From Trichothermofontia sp964536415 (lineage in GTDB: Bacteria > Cyanobacteriota > Cyanobacteriia > B231), in NCBI GenBank assembly GCA_964536415.1, contig CAZHXN010000039.1, forward strand, positions 1 through 36,483: a stretch of 36,483 nucleotides of DNA. Reading direction: 5' to 3'. Below are positions 9,112-17,694 of this stretch, piece after piece. The position numbers and the translations under genes are program-made. The notes under the pieces are model-generated. The model was not told where the DNA came from. It worked only from the letters and a program-made list of their open reading frames with translations, and made no database searches. Each line of letters opens with the position of its first letter. Positions within the stretch are counted from its first letter, which is position 1.

Positions 9112-9256
9112 TAGGTTAAGCATATAGTTAGGTTAAGCATATAGATACAGCCTTTATCATCTGAGTGAGGGGCAGGCAATTGGCTTGAGCCAATTGTTCA
9201 TCAGTTGCTTCTGTCCTTCAGAGACTTGGGAAACGCTGTATAGGTTAAGCATATAG
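9112..9256. repeat. three copies of TAGGTTAAGCATATAG
   Basis: Identical 16-base units occur at 9112-9127, 9129-9144 and 9241-9256. The first two are 17 bases apart and the third lies about 100 bases further on. The 20-base palindrome at 9177-9196 sits between copies 2 and 3. They are unlike the GC-rich surroundings. They could be protein-binding iterons or a small decayed element; no function can be assigned. Confidence 0.7.
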
Positions 9257-9602
9257 GTGAAATAGCCCCCTGCTTAGGGAGATCGCGCCACGTTCTCCTG
9301 GTGGAACCGTTGTCGTCCTTAGATGCGTCAGAGTTTCTACAATAGAAGCAGGGAACCTACGATCGCAGCCCCATCACCGGCCCAGGGAAAGGGGGAATGC
9401 GGTAGCGTTATTTTGTCAGGAACGTATCCGCAACGGGCTGTAGATCTTAAGGAGCCATCGCAGGTCACTAAGCAAGTGTCCTGAGCGAATGGCAGTCGAT
9501 GACCGGCAAGGGCTGGTGATTGCCCCCCATGCCCTGCGTTGACCCCAGTCCATTTCACACCCGTATGGGATGTGACGCTGATCCCTTCCAGGAGGAGCCA
9601 AT

Positions 9603-10232
9603 ATGCAAGACCAACAAATCCCCAAACCTCGCCGGATGCCGCCGACCGGTCTCCTCGTTGGCCTCTCGACGCTCCTGGTGGCCACGGCTGGCGTAACGGC
9701 CTGGTGGACGTGGCGATCGTTGAATCCTGGCGAGATCCCCCCCACCCCTATTCCAGAGGAAACGGTGACCGGCTCACCGCCGCCGAAGGTTACTGTCCCC
9801 CTGGAACAACGTATTGATGTCTATTGGCTACGCGATATGGGAACTCGTTTAGAAGTCGTCCCTAGTCCCGTGGCGATCGCTAAAACCCTGAAGGGGGAAG
9901 ATGCCCTGGAAGCGGCCTTTGCCCAGCTACTCAGCGGTCCCCAAGATGCAGCCGTGGCCACTACCATCCCAGCAGGCACCCAGTTGCTTGACCTCAAGGT
10001 TGCCCCAGACGGGGTCCATGTGGATTTATCACCCGAGTTCACTACGGGGGGGGGGAGCAGTTCCATGTCGGGGCGGTTAGCGCAAGTGCTGTATACCGCG
10101 ACCACCCTTGATCCGAACGCCAATGTGTGGATCACGATCGCGGGTAAACCCTTAGAGGTGCTGGGGGGCGAAGGCATTATGGTGGATCAACCCATGACTC
10201 GTGCTGCCTTTGAGAAAAATTACGATCTTTAA
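9603..10232 (+). CDS. GerMN-domain protein, membrane anchored
   Basis: 209 residues. A hydrophobic segment at about 17-37 (LLVGLSTLLVATAGVTAWW) is an N-terminal anchor or uncleaved signal, followed by a Pro-rich linker (to about residue 65). The rest matches the GerMN (sporulation/germination) domain: a YWLRDMGTRL opening strand, EAAFAQLLSGP helix, TTIPAGTQLLDLKV, VHVDLSPEF and the closing MVDQPMTRAAF. In cyanobacteria such proteins have no spore role; the domain is thought to bind cell-wall or other extracytoplasmic ligands. GGAGGAG lies 7 bases before the ATG. The DUF4230 gene follows 130 bases later on the same strand. The family call rests on pattern recognition. Confidence 0.85.
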   Translation: MQDQQIPKPRRMPPTGLLVGLSTLLVATAGVTAWWTWRSLNPGEIPPTPIPEETVTGSPPPKVTVPLEQRIDVYWLRDMGTRLEVVPSPVAIAKTLKGEDALEAAFAQLLSGPQDAAVATTIPAGTQLLDLKVAPDGVHVDLSPEFTTGGGSSSMSGRLAQVLYTATTLDPNANVWITIAGKPLEVLGGEGIMVDQPMTRAAFEKNYDL

Positions 10233-10362
10233 AGATTTTCGGTCAGAATGGCCCACAACCCTGGGGCGAATTCGGCATCATGGGCATAGACGATCGCTGT
10301 CGGCGCTGAAGGGCGCTCATGGGCGATCGCCCCCACCCTTTAGGAAGAGGTAACAGGATTTT

Positions 10363-11109
10363 ATGAACTCACTGCTCCCGGACGCGATCGCATCGGCCAC
10401 GAGCAAACCAAGTGCATGGCTAATGTTGCGCAATTTCCTCCTATTGAGTACAGGGGGAATTTGTTTAGTCACGGGTCTGATTCTGGTTGGGGTGTGGCAG
10501 ACTGGGGCGAACCTGGTGACGACGGTGGAGCGCTGGTTAACCCTCTCCGCACCAGAGCCAACCGTTGACCCCCGGACCCTGATTGTGCATCAAGTGCGGG
10601 GGGCGAGTGAGCTAACGACAGCGGTCTTTGCAATGGAGACGGTGGTGCCGGCCCAGCAGGACCGCAAATTGGGCGATTTAACCATCGGGACGACCACCCT
10701 ACTCTATATTGCCCACGGTGAAGTGCGGGCCGGGGTCGATCTGAGTCAACTCACACCTGCCCAGGTCCAGGTCCAAGGCGAACACGTGGTGATGACGCTC
10801 CCCCCGCCGCAGATCCTCGATCGCAAAATCGATGTGACGAAATCTTCCGTGTATGAATACGATCGTGGCTTCCTGGGCCTGGGACCGGATACGGGACCTG
10901 CCCTGCAACAATTGGCCCAACGCACTACCCTCGATCGCATCCTCGCCACCGCCTGTAACCAAGGGATTTTACAAGAGGCCAATGAACGTGCGGAAGTTGC
11001 CGTCACCCAACTGCTGACCCTCTCTGGTTACGACACGGTGCAGGTGAAAACCCAAGCCCCTGCGGCCAACGCCTGTCATCCCGATGGGGGCAAGCCAGCC
11101 ACGCTCTAA
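10363..11109 (+). CDS. DUF4230 family protein
   Basis: 248 residues. One membrane helix at about 23-47 (FLLLSTGGICLVTGLILVGV) is followed by an extracytoplasmic domain. The domain has the pattern of DUF4230: VHQVRGASELTTAVFAMETV, GTTTLLYIAHGEVRAGVDLS, then VVMTLPPPQIL and a C-terminal helix with ILQEANERAEVAVTQLL. The biochemical role is unknown. The C-terminus has two cysteines (about residues 198 and 238). AGGA precedes the ATG. It shares orientation with the GerMN gene but is separated by a gap containing HIP1 sites, so co-transcription is possible, not shown. Confidence 0.85.
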   Translation: MNSLLPDAIASATSKPSAWLMLRNFLLLSTGGICLVTGLILVGVWQTGANLVTTVERWLTLSAPEPTVDPRTLIVHQVRGASELTTAVFAMETVVPAQQDRKLGDLTIGTTTLLYIAHGEVRAGVDLSQLTPAQVQVQGEHVVMTLPPPQILDRKIDVTKSSVYEYDRGFLGLGPDTGPALQQLAQRTTLDRILATACNQGILQEANERAEVAVTQLLTLSGYDTVQVKTQAPAANACHPDGGKPATL

Positions 11110-11170
11110 GCCGATGAACAGGTATCCCTGTAACTTGGGTACCCGTTGGGGCCGAGGTGAGGCCGCCGCC

Positions 11171-12100
11171 TTACCGGTCCCGATCTGGAAAGGCAAGCGT
11201 ACCCATGTTGCCGTTGAGGGTGGCGGGAATGCCTACGGGTAGGGCGGCATTGGGGCCATCATGGCCAAAGGGTAAATCAGCCACGATCGGAATCTCTAAA
11301 TCCCCTAAGCGATCGCGCAGCACCGTCGCTACATCCAAACTAGGGATCTCTGGGGGAGCCTCGCATTGACTAAAGCGACCGAGGGCAATGCCTTTGACCT
11401 GTTGTAAGGACCCACTTAAACGCCATTGGGTCAGGAGACGATCGATGCGATAGGGCGCTTCCCCCACGTCTTCGATCGCCAAAATCACTTGGCTCAGATC
11501 AGGCAAGAGGGGGGTCTGGAGCAAATGGGTTGCCACGGTCAGATTCCCCGGCAACAGGTATCCGGTTACCTCACCGCCTCCCCAACCCACGCCCTGCAAA
11601 GGAGCCAGATGCATCGGGTGGCGTAGCCAGGACCACAGGCGATCGCGGCTCCAGTCTGGTTCGGCGGCCAGCGTGGTTAATACAGGACCATGTACCCCCC
11701 CGATACCCTGCTGAGCGAGATACCAGAGCAGGGCCGTCATATCGGAAAAACCAATTACCCATTTCGGAGGGCTGTCGGGGGGCGGATACCAACCCCGTTG
11801 ACGGAGCCGTTCGACTAATCGCATACTGCCATAGCCGCCCCGCACGCAGAGAATACCCTGGTAACGGCTATCCCCATAGGCGTCGAGCCACTGCTGGGCG
11901 CGATCGTCATCCTTACCCGCTAAATAGCCCCACTGATCCCGATGGTGAGGGTGTAAATCCACTTGATAGCCCTGCGATCGCCACAGGGCGACCCCTTGTT
12001 CAAAGGCAGCCCCCTCCCGTTGTCGGAGCGTGCCACTGGGGGCAATCACCAGCAGGCGGTCACCCGGTTGAAGCGGCGGCGGCAATTGACAGGGATTCAT
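11171..12100 (-). CDS. LD-carboxypeptidase (peptidase family S66)
   Basis: 309 residues, the usual length for the family. S66 enzymes cut the L,D bond of the terminal D-Ala in murein tetrapeptides during cell-wall recycling (LdcA) or hydrolyse microcin C-like compounds (MccF). The Ser-Glu-His set is visible: CVRGGYGSMR (nucleophile Ser), AIEDVGEAPYRIDR (Glu) and PFGHDGPNAALPVG (His). The N-terminal LLVIAPSG strand is typical. No signal peptide is seen, so the product is cytosolic. GGAAAG lies upstream of the ATG. It converges with the DUF4230 gene (61-base gap). LdcA is more likely than MccF given the absence of any microcin genes. Confidence 0.9.
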   Translation of the reverse strand: MNPCQLPPPLQPGDRLLVIAPSGTLRQREGAAFEQGVALWRSQGYQVDLHPHHRDQWGYLAGKDDDRAQQWLDAYGDSRYQGILCVRGGYGSMRLVERLRQRGWYPPPDSPPKWVIGFSDMTALLWYLAQQGIGGVHGPVLTTLAAEPDWSRDRLWSWLRHPMHLAPLQGVGWGGGEVTGYLLPGNLTVATHLLQTPLLPDLSQVILAIEDVGEAPYRIDRLLTQWRLSGSLQQVKGIALGRFSQCEAPPEIPSLDVATVLRDRLGDLEIPIVADLPFGHDGPNAALPVGIPATLNGNMGTLAFPDRDR

Positions 12101-12173
12101 GTTGCTTTCCAGCCCGCGATCGGGATTCTCACAGTTTCAACGTTAGTATCGTTAGTATCGTTTTTCAGCCCTG

Positions 12174-12204
12174 CGATTCTCCTGCGGAGACGCTGCGCGA
12201 ACGC
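12174..12204. repeat. copy of dispersed CTCCTGCGGAGACGCT repeat
   Basis: This sequence shares 21 identical bases (12174-12194) with 24469-24489. Its core GCGGAGACGCT also occurs on the other strand at 20316-20326. It includes the short palindrome CTCCTGCGGAG and continues into GCGCGAACGC. Related GC-rich short repeats are widespread in filamentous cyanobacteria. Confidence 0.65.
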
Positions 12205-12239
12205 AATGCCAACCGCTTCGCTCAATTCGCTAAACTATT

Positions 12240-14069
12240 ATGCCGCGTAAGTCCCCTGCGCCCAAATCTACCCCTGCGCCCAAATCTGCCTCTGCTCTTT
12301 CGCGAAGGGCCACGACGGGCGACTCTCCGCCCTTTCCCCGGACCATCCGTCCGATCGGCACCTATAGTCTTCAGGATCTCATGGTGGTGGCGGGCCATGT
12401 CGTGGTCCTGGACACCGTGCGGGGGTATTTACTGCAAGTGAACTTAGCCAACGACGACGCGATCGTCCTCAACCCCCATCAAATTGATCTTCTCCGCGAC
12501 GCCACCAGTATTGCCTGCTGGGAGTCGGATCTGTGGTTTACGCGGGATGATGCGGTGTATGTTTGCCGGGGTGCGATTCAGGTGAATCCTGCCCCCCGGC
12601 CTGGTGAACCCGCGATCGCGCAGCCGCCCCAGGGGGGAATCGGTCTGGGCAACCTCAATCTGGGCAACCTGAAGCCGGAGCGGTTTGTGGCCCTCAATTA
12701 TCTGGCTGACGGTGTAGCCGTCTGGGACACAACCGTCTATGTTACCTGTCAGAAAGCGGGTGCTATCCTGGTCTTTGCCGCAGATACCGGGCAAATGATT
12801 ACCAAACATCCTGCCCCTGGCATTGGGGTTGAGAATCTAACCGTGCGGGGGGAGGACCTGTGGGTTTCCGACACGACCGAACAGACAGTTTATTGTCTCG
12901 ATCGGGCCACGGGGGAGGTGAAATTTAGCATCCTCACCCCCTTTGAAGGTCCCACGGGCTTAGCCTTTCTGCCCCAGGCCGAGGGGGCGGAACCCATCCT
13001 GTACGTGAGCTATGCGGGCGAAGAAGTCTACGTGCGCGATGATCCCAACGCCGATCCGCCCCAGCAATTGGCCTGGCGCGATCGCACCTTCCTGCATCCC
13101 CTCTTTTTTGCCCACTATCCAGCGGATCATTACACCCTCTCCAATGGCTATTTAATCGAAATTGCCTACGTGGAGGAACTCTCCTCCCTGGAGAGTATTA
13201 GCCTGCGGGATGTGGAGTGGCGCATGGCCCTCCCTTCTGAGACGCCGCGCCAAAAGGTCCGCTGGGTGGAACCCGTGGGGATGCCCTTTACCGAGGAATT
13301 GCAAGAGGGACAACGAGTGGCCGTCTTCCGTTTCGACTCCCTCCATCCCGATGAGGGTCGCCTGTTTGGCTGGCGGGCACAACTGGAGGTCTATGGCATT
13401 AAGTACAACCTGACGCCCCCTGATGTGGAAGGTCATCCCCCCCTGCCGCCAGAATTGCAGGTGCGCTACCTCATTGATGATGATGATCTGGCAATGGGCA
13501 GTTTAATTGTTCAGGATGCCGCGAAGGTGGCGATCGGGCGGGAAACCAATACCCTGCGCCAGATGATCAGCATTCGGAATTATGTGTACGATCATCTCTC
13601 CTATGCTCTAACCGTCCGCATTGAACCCCCGGATGTGGTCTTGCGCCGGGGGACGGGGTCCTGCGGCGAATACGTGGGGGTGCTGTTGGCCCTGGCTCGC
13701 CTAAATGGCATTGCCTGTCGCACGGTGGGCCGCTATAAGTGTCCCAACCATCCCGAAGTTCGGGGGGTCCCCATGCAACCAGACTTTAACCATGTGTGGC
13801 TAGAGTTCCTCATCCCAGGCATTGGCTGGTTGCCAATGGAGTCGAACCCGGATGACATCCAGGAACGCGGCCCCTACCCCACCCGCTTTTTTATGGGCTT
13901 AGCCTGGTATCACACAGAACTGGGGCGGGGGATGACTTTTGAAGTGGTGAAAACAGAAGGGGTTCCCCTGGCAGACACGGATCTGGATATTTCGATCGGG
14001 GACTTGGCCCTCAACCATATCCAGTTCACGATCTTGGATGATCTCATGCCACCCCAGCCGGGGAATTGA
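12240..14069 (+). CDS. beta-propeller plus transglutaminase-like protein
   Basis: 609 residues. A low-complexity Lys/Pro/Ala start (two copies of a CCTGCGCCCAAATCT-like unit) leads to a ~270-residue region with blade-like repeats, such as VVLDTVRGYLLQVNL, VWDTTVYVTCQKAGAILVF and LWVSDTTEQTVYCLD. A linker domain follows, then a transglutaminase core: Cys475 in GTGSCGEYVGV, His518 in FNHVWLEF, and an acidic site at MESNPDD (Asp538). All catalytic positions look intact, so a protease- or transglutaminase-like activity is plausible. No signal peptide is seen. The ATG has no good ribosome site; an alternative start is Met48. Partner and substrate are unknown. Confidence 0.8.
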   Translation: MPRKSPAPKSTPAPKSASALSRRATTGDSPPFPRTIRPIGTYSLQDLMVVAGHVVVLDTVRGYLLQVNLANDDAIVLNPHQIDLLRDATSIACWESDLWFTRDDAVYVCRGAIQVNPAPRPGEPAIAQPPQGGIGLGNLNLGNLKPERFVALNYLADGVAVWDTTVYVTCQKAGAILVFAADTGQMITKHPAPGIGVENLTVRGEDLWVSDTTEQTVYCLDRATGEVKFSILTPFEGPTGLAFLPQAEGAEPILYVSYAGEEVYVRDDPNADPPQQLAWRDRTFLHPLFFAHYPADHYTLSNGYLIEIAYVEELSSLESISLRDVEWRMALPSETPRQKVRWVEPVGMPFTEELQEGQRVAVFRFDSLHPDEGRLFGWRAQLEVYGIKYNLTPPDVEGHPPLPPELQVRYLIDDDDLAMGSLIVQDAAKVAIGRETNTLRQMISIRNYVYDHLSYALTVRIEPPDVVLRRGTGSCGEYVGVLLALARLNGIACRTVGRYKCPNHPEVRGVPMQPDFNHVWLEFLIPGIGWLPMESNPDDIQERGPYPTRFFMGLAWYHTELGRGMTFEVVKTEGVPLADTDLDISIGDLALNHIQFTILDDLMPPQPGN

Positions 14070-14125
14070 GGGAGTAGGGAGTTTTCAATGAAAGACTGAC
14101 GACCTAGAGTTGATGATTCACAATT

Positions 14126-14173
14126 CCCCTCACCCCCTGCCTCTCCCCCAGAGGGGGGTTAGGGGATGAGGGT
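14126..14173. repeat. short palindromic repeat / possible bidirectional terminator
   Basis: A C-rich arm (CCCCTCACCCCC) and a G-rich arm (GGGGATGAGGG) flank an inner CCCCC-AGA-GGGGG hairpin. It lies between two convergent genes and supplies the last codons and stop of argF. It resembles the larger element at 20472-20633. Confidence 0.55.
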
Positions 14174-15133
14174 AAACCCCAGCAGGCCAGCCAGAAGGGC
14201 CTTCTGGGCGTGCATCCGATTTTCAGCTTGATCCCAAATGCGGGACTGTGACCCCTCCATCACGCCTTCTGTAATCTCTTCGCCCCGGTGGGCGGGGAGA
14301 CAATGCAGCACGATCGCCTGGGGATCAGCCGCCGTAAGGAGGGTCTCATTCACCTGGTAGGGCTGGAAAATGGGAATGCGATCGTCCGCTTCGCCCTCTT
14401 GGCCCATACTGGCCCAGACATCGGTATAGAGAATCTGGCTCCCTGCAACGGCGGCGATCGCATCATGGGTGACGACAACCTCTGTGGGAGTTCCCGTACC
14501 AGCCCGCGCCGCAGCTAACTGTTGGGCCTGGGCAACCATCTCTGGATGGGGTTCGTAATTGGGGGGAGTGGCCACGCGCACGTGCATCCCAGCTAAGGCA
14601 CAGCCCAACAGTAACGAATGGGCGACATTATTCCCATCCCCCAGATACGTCAACGTCAGGCCCGCTAGGTCACCAAAGGTTTCCTGAACGGTCAGAAGAT
14701 CCGCTAACGTTTGGCAGGGGTGTTCCCAGTCGGTGAGGGCATTGATCACCGGGATTTGGGCGTAGTCAGCATAGGTTTGCAGTTCATCCTGACCATAGGT
14801 GCGAATGGCCAAAATATCCAGATAGCGATCGAGCACACGAGCCGTATCCGCGATCGGTTCCCCCCGACCGACCTGGGTCACCGTGGGGTTGAGGTCCAGG
14901 ACCTGTCCCCCCAGTTGGTACATGGCCACCGAAAAGCTCACCCGGGTACGGGTAGAGGCTTTGGAAAAGAGCAAACCCAGGATCGGGGGGCGCTGCTGGG
15001 GACCAACACGACACTGGGCATAAATGGTCCCCGCCTTCATCTGGGTTGCCAGTTGCAACAGCCCTTGCATTTCCGCCAGACTCAGGTCGGCAAAGCTGAG
15101 AAAATCCCGTCCTTTTAGCTGCGCAACACTCAT
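14159..15133 (-). CDS. argF: ornithine carbamoyltransferase
   Basis: Transfers the carbamoyl group to ornithine to form citrulline in arginine biosynthesis; cytosolic trimer. The carbamoyl-phosphate site is S60-T-R-T-R in FSKASTRTRVSF, followed by the conserved H138-P-C-Q141. The ornithine-side HCLPAHRGEEITEG loop lies near residue 280, and DVWASMGQE is also standard. At 324 residues it is slightly longer than the usual ~305-310. Part of the excess is around VAQAQQLAAARAGTGTPTEV, and the last residues (FTLIP) are read from a palindromic repeat. The choice of ornithine over aspartate carbamoyltransferase follows from the sequence pattern. Only a weak GGGA precedes the ATG. Confidence 0.97.
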   Translation of the reverse strand: MSVAQLKGRDFLSFADLSLAEMQGLLQLATQMKAGTIYAQCRVGPQQRPPILGLLFSKASTRTRVSFSVAMYQLGGQVLDLNPTVTQVGRGEPIADTARVLDRYLDILAIRTYGQDELQTYADYAQIPVINALTDWEHPCQTLADLLTVQETFGDLAGLTLTYLGDGNNVAHSLLLGCALAGMHVRVATPPNYEPHPEMVAQAQQLAAARAGTGTPTEVVVTHDAIAAVAGSQILYTDVWASMGQEGEADDRIPIFQPYQVNETLLTAADPQAIVLHCLPAHRGEEITEGVMEGSQSRIWDQAENRMHAQKALLAGLLGFTLIP

Positions 15134-15337
15134 GAAGGTTTCCCAAAGATTTCAGACAATTACGGCCAATTACGGCGATGTGGGTGGGGGACACGGCCAC
15201 TCCCGGCCCCAAAGTCCCCTCAAGATATCACGCCTGCGAATCCCTGTCTTGGGCGGGATGGTGAAGGTAATCTGCCCCTGACATCCGCCCACTCCCGATC
15301 GCTCAGCACAGCCCCCACGGAACAGCAAGCCGCTGCT

Positions 15338-15607
15338 TCAAAAGGCTTGGGTCCACTCGTACACTTGATACTCGGTCCAAATACCATTTTGCCAATAGGG
15401 ATCAGTTTCAATGAAATGGCGCACCGCAATCTCATTGTCGGCCTCGTAGATCCCGAAAACCTTCGTTAAATCGGTTGTGGGTCCCAGGGTGAGCAGGGTA
15501 CCTGCTGCTTTTTGGGCTGCAAGACCATCGAGGTGGGCTTGGCGGTAGGGTGCCCGCCGTTCTAAGACGTTTTCGCAGTAGCTTCCCCACATGACGTATT
15601 TCGGCAT
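15338..15607 (-). CDS. YciI-like protein
   Basis: 89 residues, a full-length single YCII domain of the ferredoxin-like fold. The pattern is typical: MPKYVMWGSY first strand, RRAPYRQAHLDGL with the conserved H, a TLLTLGP strand, and the closing ETDPYWQNGIWTEYQVYEW. YciI proteins are small cytosolic dimers with a proposed active-site His-Asp pair, but no general reaction is established. It lies 204 bases upstream of argF on the same strand; that gap argues against a tight operon. Confidence 0.85.
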   Translation of the reverse strand: MPKYVMWGSYCENVLERRAPYRQAHLDGLAAQKAAGTLLTLGPTTDLTKVFGIYEADNEIAVRHFIETDPYWQNGIWTEYQVYEWTQAF

Positions 15608-15930
15608 AACTCAGTCCTGTCTCTCAGCAATGTCGGTAAAGATTTGTGTCAAGATCCTGACGCAACCTCTATCGTATACCCCCCCAGGGTATGGGTGGGG
15701 GGATGCGCCTGCGGGGACGCGACAGGATTCCCTTGGGGAGACGCGACGCGAACCTAGACACAGGCCGGGAACCCTAGGAAATCGGTAGCGTCTGCAAGGG
15801 TCAATGCGCGTGCGTTACCATCGGCAGTGGGTTACCCTTTCTGCTAGCCTGCTAGTGACACCCTTCGGTCACGTTGCAAACCGCATTCTTTAGATTGAAC
15901 AATTGCAATCTCTAGTTAAGAGGCAAACCA
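15608..15930. other. divergent intergenic region with hairpins
   Basis: No gene is seen. It holds ATACCC-CCCCA-GGGTAT (about 15674-15690), sequences related to the dispersed GGAGACGC repeat (about 15704-15755), GTGAC...GTCAC (15855-15872) and AGATTG...CAATCT (15892-15911). The last lies 19 bases before the RTX gene and could affect its expression. It must carry promoters for the YciI gene (minus) and the RTX gene (plus). Confidence 0.4.
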
Positions 15931-16647
15931 ATGGCACTGACTCCAGATACTCGCAATGGCCGTCTCCTTGCTACGAATGGGGATGACAATGAGACCCTGA
16001 CTCCCAATCAGTTGAATCCCTATCCCAGGGGGGTCTGGATGCTAAGCGGTAATGACACGCTGCGGGGATCGGGCAGTAGTGAATTGATCTTTGGGAATCA
16101 GGGTCGGGATGAATTACGCGGTGGGGATGGCGACGATCGCCTCCTGGGGGGTAAAGATAATGATTTTGTCCTGGGGGACGGGGGCAATGACATCCTGCGT
16201 GGGGATTTGGGGGACGATTCCTTGGAAGGGGGACCGGGCAGCGATACGATGCGGGGGGGTAAGGGAAACGACAATCTCTTTGGGGGGGATGGCAACGATA
16301 TTCTGGTGGGGGATATCGGTGTGGATACCCTCAATGGCGGTCTTGGTAACGATACTTTAGTGATTCAGGAACGGGAGGCGAGTTTGGATCTGGCCCAGGC
16401 CGATCGCTTCTTCTTTGTGCCGGGTGAGGATGTGTTTGCCCTGACGGGGGATGTGATCTATCAAGATTTGCGCTTTGAAGGGGGCGTGAATCTAGGAGGG
16501 GGCAGTGCGAACGATACGATTATTCGAGATTTTGATGGCAGTGTGCTGGCGATCGTCTTCGATATCAATCCTAATAATTTCATTGCCGCTGACTTCATCC
16601 GGTTATCGGATGCAGATCTTAATGCCCTGGGACGGTTTACAATTTGA
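15931..16647 (+). CDS. RTX (hemolysin-type) calcium-binding repeat protein
   Basis: 238 residues. Residues about 40-144 are consecutive Gly/Asp-rich nonapeptides of the GGxGxDxLx type, such as GGDGDDRLL, GGKGNDNLF and GGDGNDILV. They fold into a calcium-filled parallel beta-roll in this family. The N-terminal 40 residues and the C-terminal ~95 (ADRFFFVPGEDVFALTGDV to LNALGRFTI) have no recognised enzyme motif. There is no signal peptide. Proteins of this type normally leave by type I secretion using a C-terminal signal, but no exporter genes are in the window. AAGAGG precedes the ATG. It is a short stand-alone repeat protein, not a toxin by any visible feature. Confidence 0.88.
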   Translation: MALTPDTRNGRLLATNGDDNETLTPNQLNPYPRGVWMLSGNDTLRGSGSSELIFGNQGRDELRGGDGDDRLLGGKDNDFVLGDGGNDILRGDLGDDSLEGGPGSDTMRGGKGNDNLFGGDGNDILVGDIGVDTLNGGLGNDTLVIQEREASLDLAQADRFFFVPGEDVFALTGDVIYQDLRFEGGVNLGGGSANDTIIRDFDGSVLAIVFDINPNNFIAADFIRLSDADLNALGRFTI

Positions 16648-16689
16648 ACTTACATTGAACTTACAATTTGAGCTTACAATTTGAACCTT
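16639..16689 (+). repeat. tandem ACAATTTGAACTT repeats at the RTX gene end
   Basis: Four head-to-tail units occur at 16639-16651, 16652-16662 (two bases shorter), 16663-16675 and 16676-16689. The RTX stop codon TGA lies inside the first unit. The unit is AT-rich against a GC-rich background. Slippage expansion is the simplest origin. Confidence 0.75.
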
Positions 16690-16815
16690 GCGGTTTGACC
16701 CCCAACTAGGGGAATTGTTGCAAAACTGGCTGTGAATATGCGTCACCGTCTTGACCGGACACTTCTTCAGTGGCTTGCCCTAGGAAAACGATTCGCCCAC
16801 GGAGACACGGTGCGA

Positions 16816-17667
16816 ATGCGCCTGGGCAGGGGTCACTTGATCCCGTTCTTTGTGCTGTGGGGCGTCCTGCTTACGGTGCTTACCGGATGGATGAGTGTGC
16901 CGGTTTGGGCGGCTGAGGTTATGCCGCCTAGGGTGGCACTGTCTGAACCACAGGTTACTCGCCCGGTGGATGGGGAAACCCTGTTTCGGCAAGCGTTTAT
17001 GGCCCTGCAAACGGGTGATTTTGCCAGTGCTGATCGTTATTGGACTGAGGCGATTGAACAGTTCCCTGATAATCCTGCGGCCTGGAGTAACCGGGGGAAT
17101 ATCCGGGTGGCCCAAAACCAACTCACGGAGGCGATCGCCGACTATAACCGGGCGATCGAACTGGCCCCGGATGAACCAGCCCCCTATCTGAATCGGGGGA
17201 TTGCTTTGGCCGGATTGGGACAATGGCAAGCGGCGATCGCCAACTATAACCAGGTGTTGACCCTCAATGCCCAGGATGCGGATGCCTACAATAATCGCGG
17301 GAATGCCTACGCTGGATTGGGGGATTGGCCCGCCGCGATCGCCGACTATCAACAGGCCATCAGGCTCCGACCCACAGATGTAACGGCCCAGACGAATTAC
17401 GCCCTCGCCCTTTACCAAACTGAACAAGCGCCAGAAGCGCTGCAACACCTGCGCCAGATTGTGCGCAAATATCCCAACTTTGCGGATGCCCGTGCGGCCT
17501 TAACTGCCGTCCTGTGGCAACAGGGCCAATGGGGCGAAGCCGAAAGCAACTGGGTTGCCGTAGTGGGGTTAGACTCCCGGTATCAGGATCTCCAGTGGGT
17601 CCGCACGATTCGCCGCTGGCCCCCGGCCCTGGTAGCGGCGCTCAAGCAGTTTTTGCAGGTGCAGTAA
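16816..17667 (+). CDS. exported TPR-repeat protein
   Basis: 283 residues from ATG 16816, which has GGAGA 10 bases upstream and gives a clean signal peptide: a short basic start, a hydrophobic run (IPFFVLWGVLLTVLTGWM) and a cleavage-like VWA-AE. The frame is open further up to GTG 16732 and ATG 16738, but that would place 28 odd residues ahead of the signal. After the signal come about five tetratricopeptide units (from AFMALQTGDFASADRYW through NNRGNAYAGLGDWPAAIADY to HLRQIVRKYPNFADARA), so it is a protein-protein scaffold in the periplasm or thylakoid lumen. Similar lumenal TPR proteins in cyanobacteria assist complex assembly; no specific partner can be named. Confidence 0.85.
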   Translation: MRLGRGHLIPFFVLWGVLLTVLTGWMSVPVWAAEVMPPRVALSEPQVTRPVDGETLFRQAFMALQTGDFASADRYWTEAIEQFPDNPAAWSNRGNIRVAQNQLTEAIADYNRAIELAPDEPAPYLNRGIALAGLGQWQAAIANYNQVLTLNAQDADAYNNRGNAYAGLGDWPAAIADYQQAIRLRPTDVTAQTNYALALYQTEQAPEALQHLRQIVRKYPNFADARAALTAVLWQQGQWGEAESNWVAVVGLDSRYQDLQWVRTIRRWPPALVAALKQFLQVQ

Positions 17668-17694
17668 TAGCCTGAGTGAGGTGCCCCCATGACC

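Larger units (their letters stand above)
9016..9602. other. intergenic region with hairpins and short direct repeats
   Basis: No gene is seen in these 587 bases. It contains the post-ppc hairpin (9064-9089), three copies of a 16-base repeat (listed separately), and a near-perfect 20-base palindrome CAATTGGCT-TG-AGCCAATTG (9177-9196). Downstream it leads to GGAGGAG just before the GerMN gene. Confidence 0.5.

Noticed and set aside
11530..12441. 303-codon plus-strand open frame
   Set aside because: It runs antisense through the LD-carboxypeptidase gene and into the start of the transglutaminase gene; its sequence is Arg/Pro-rich with no domain, as expected of a shadow frame.
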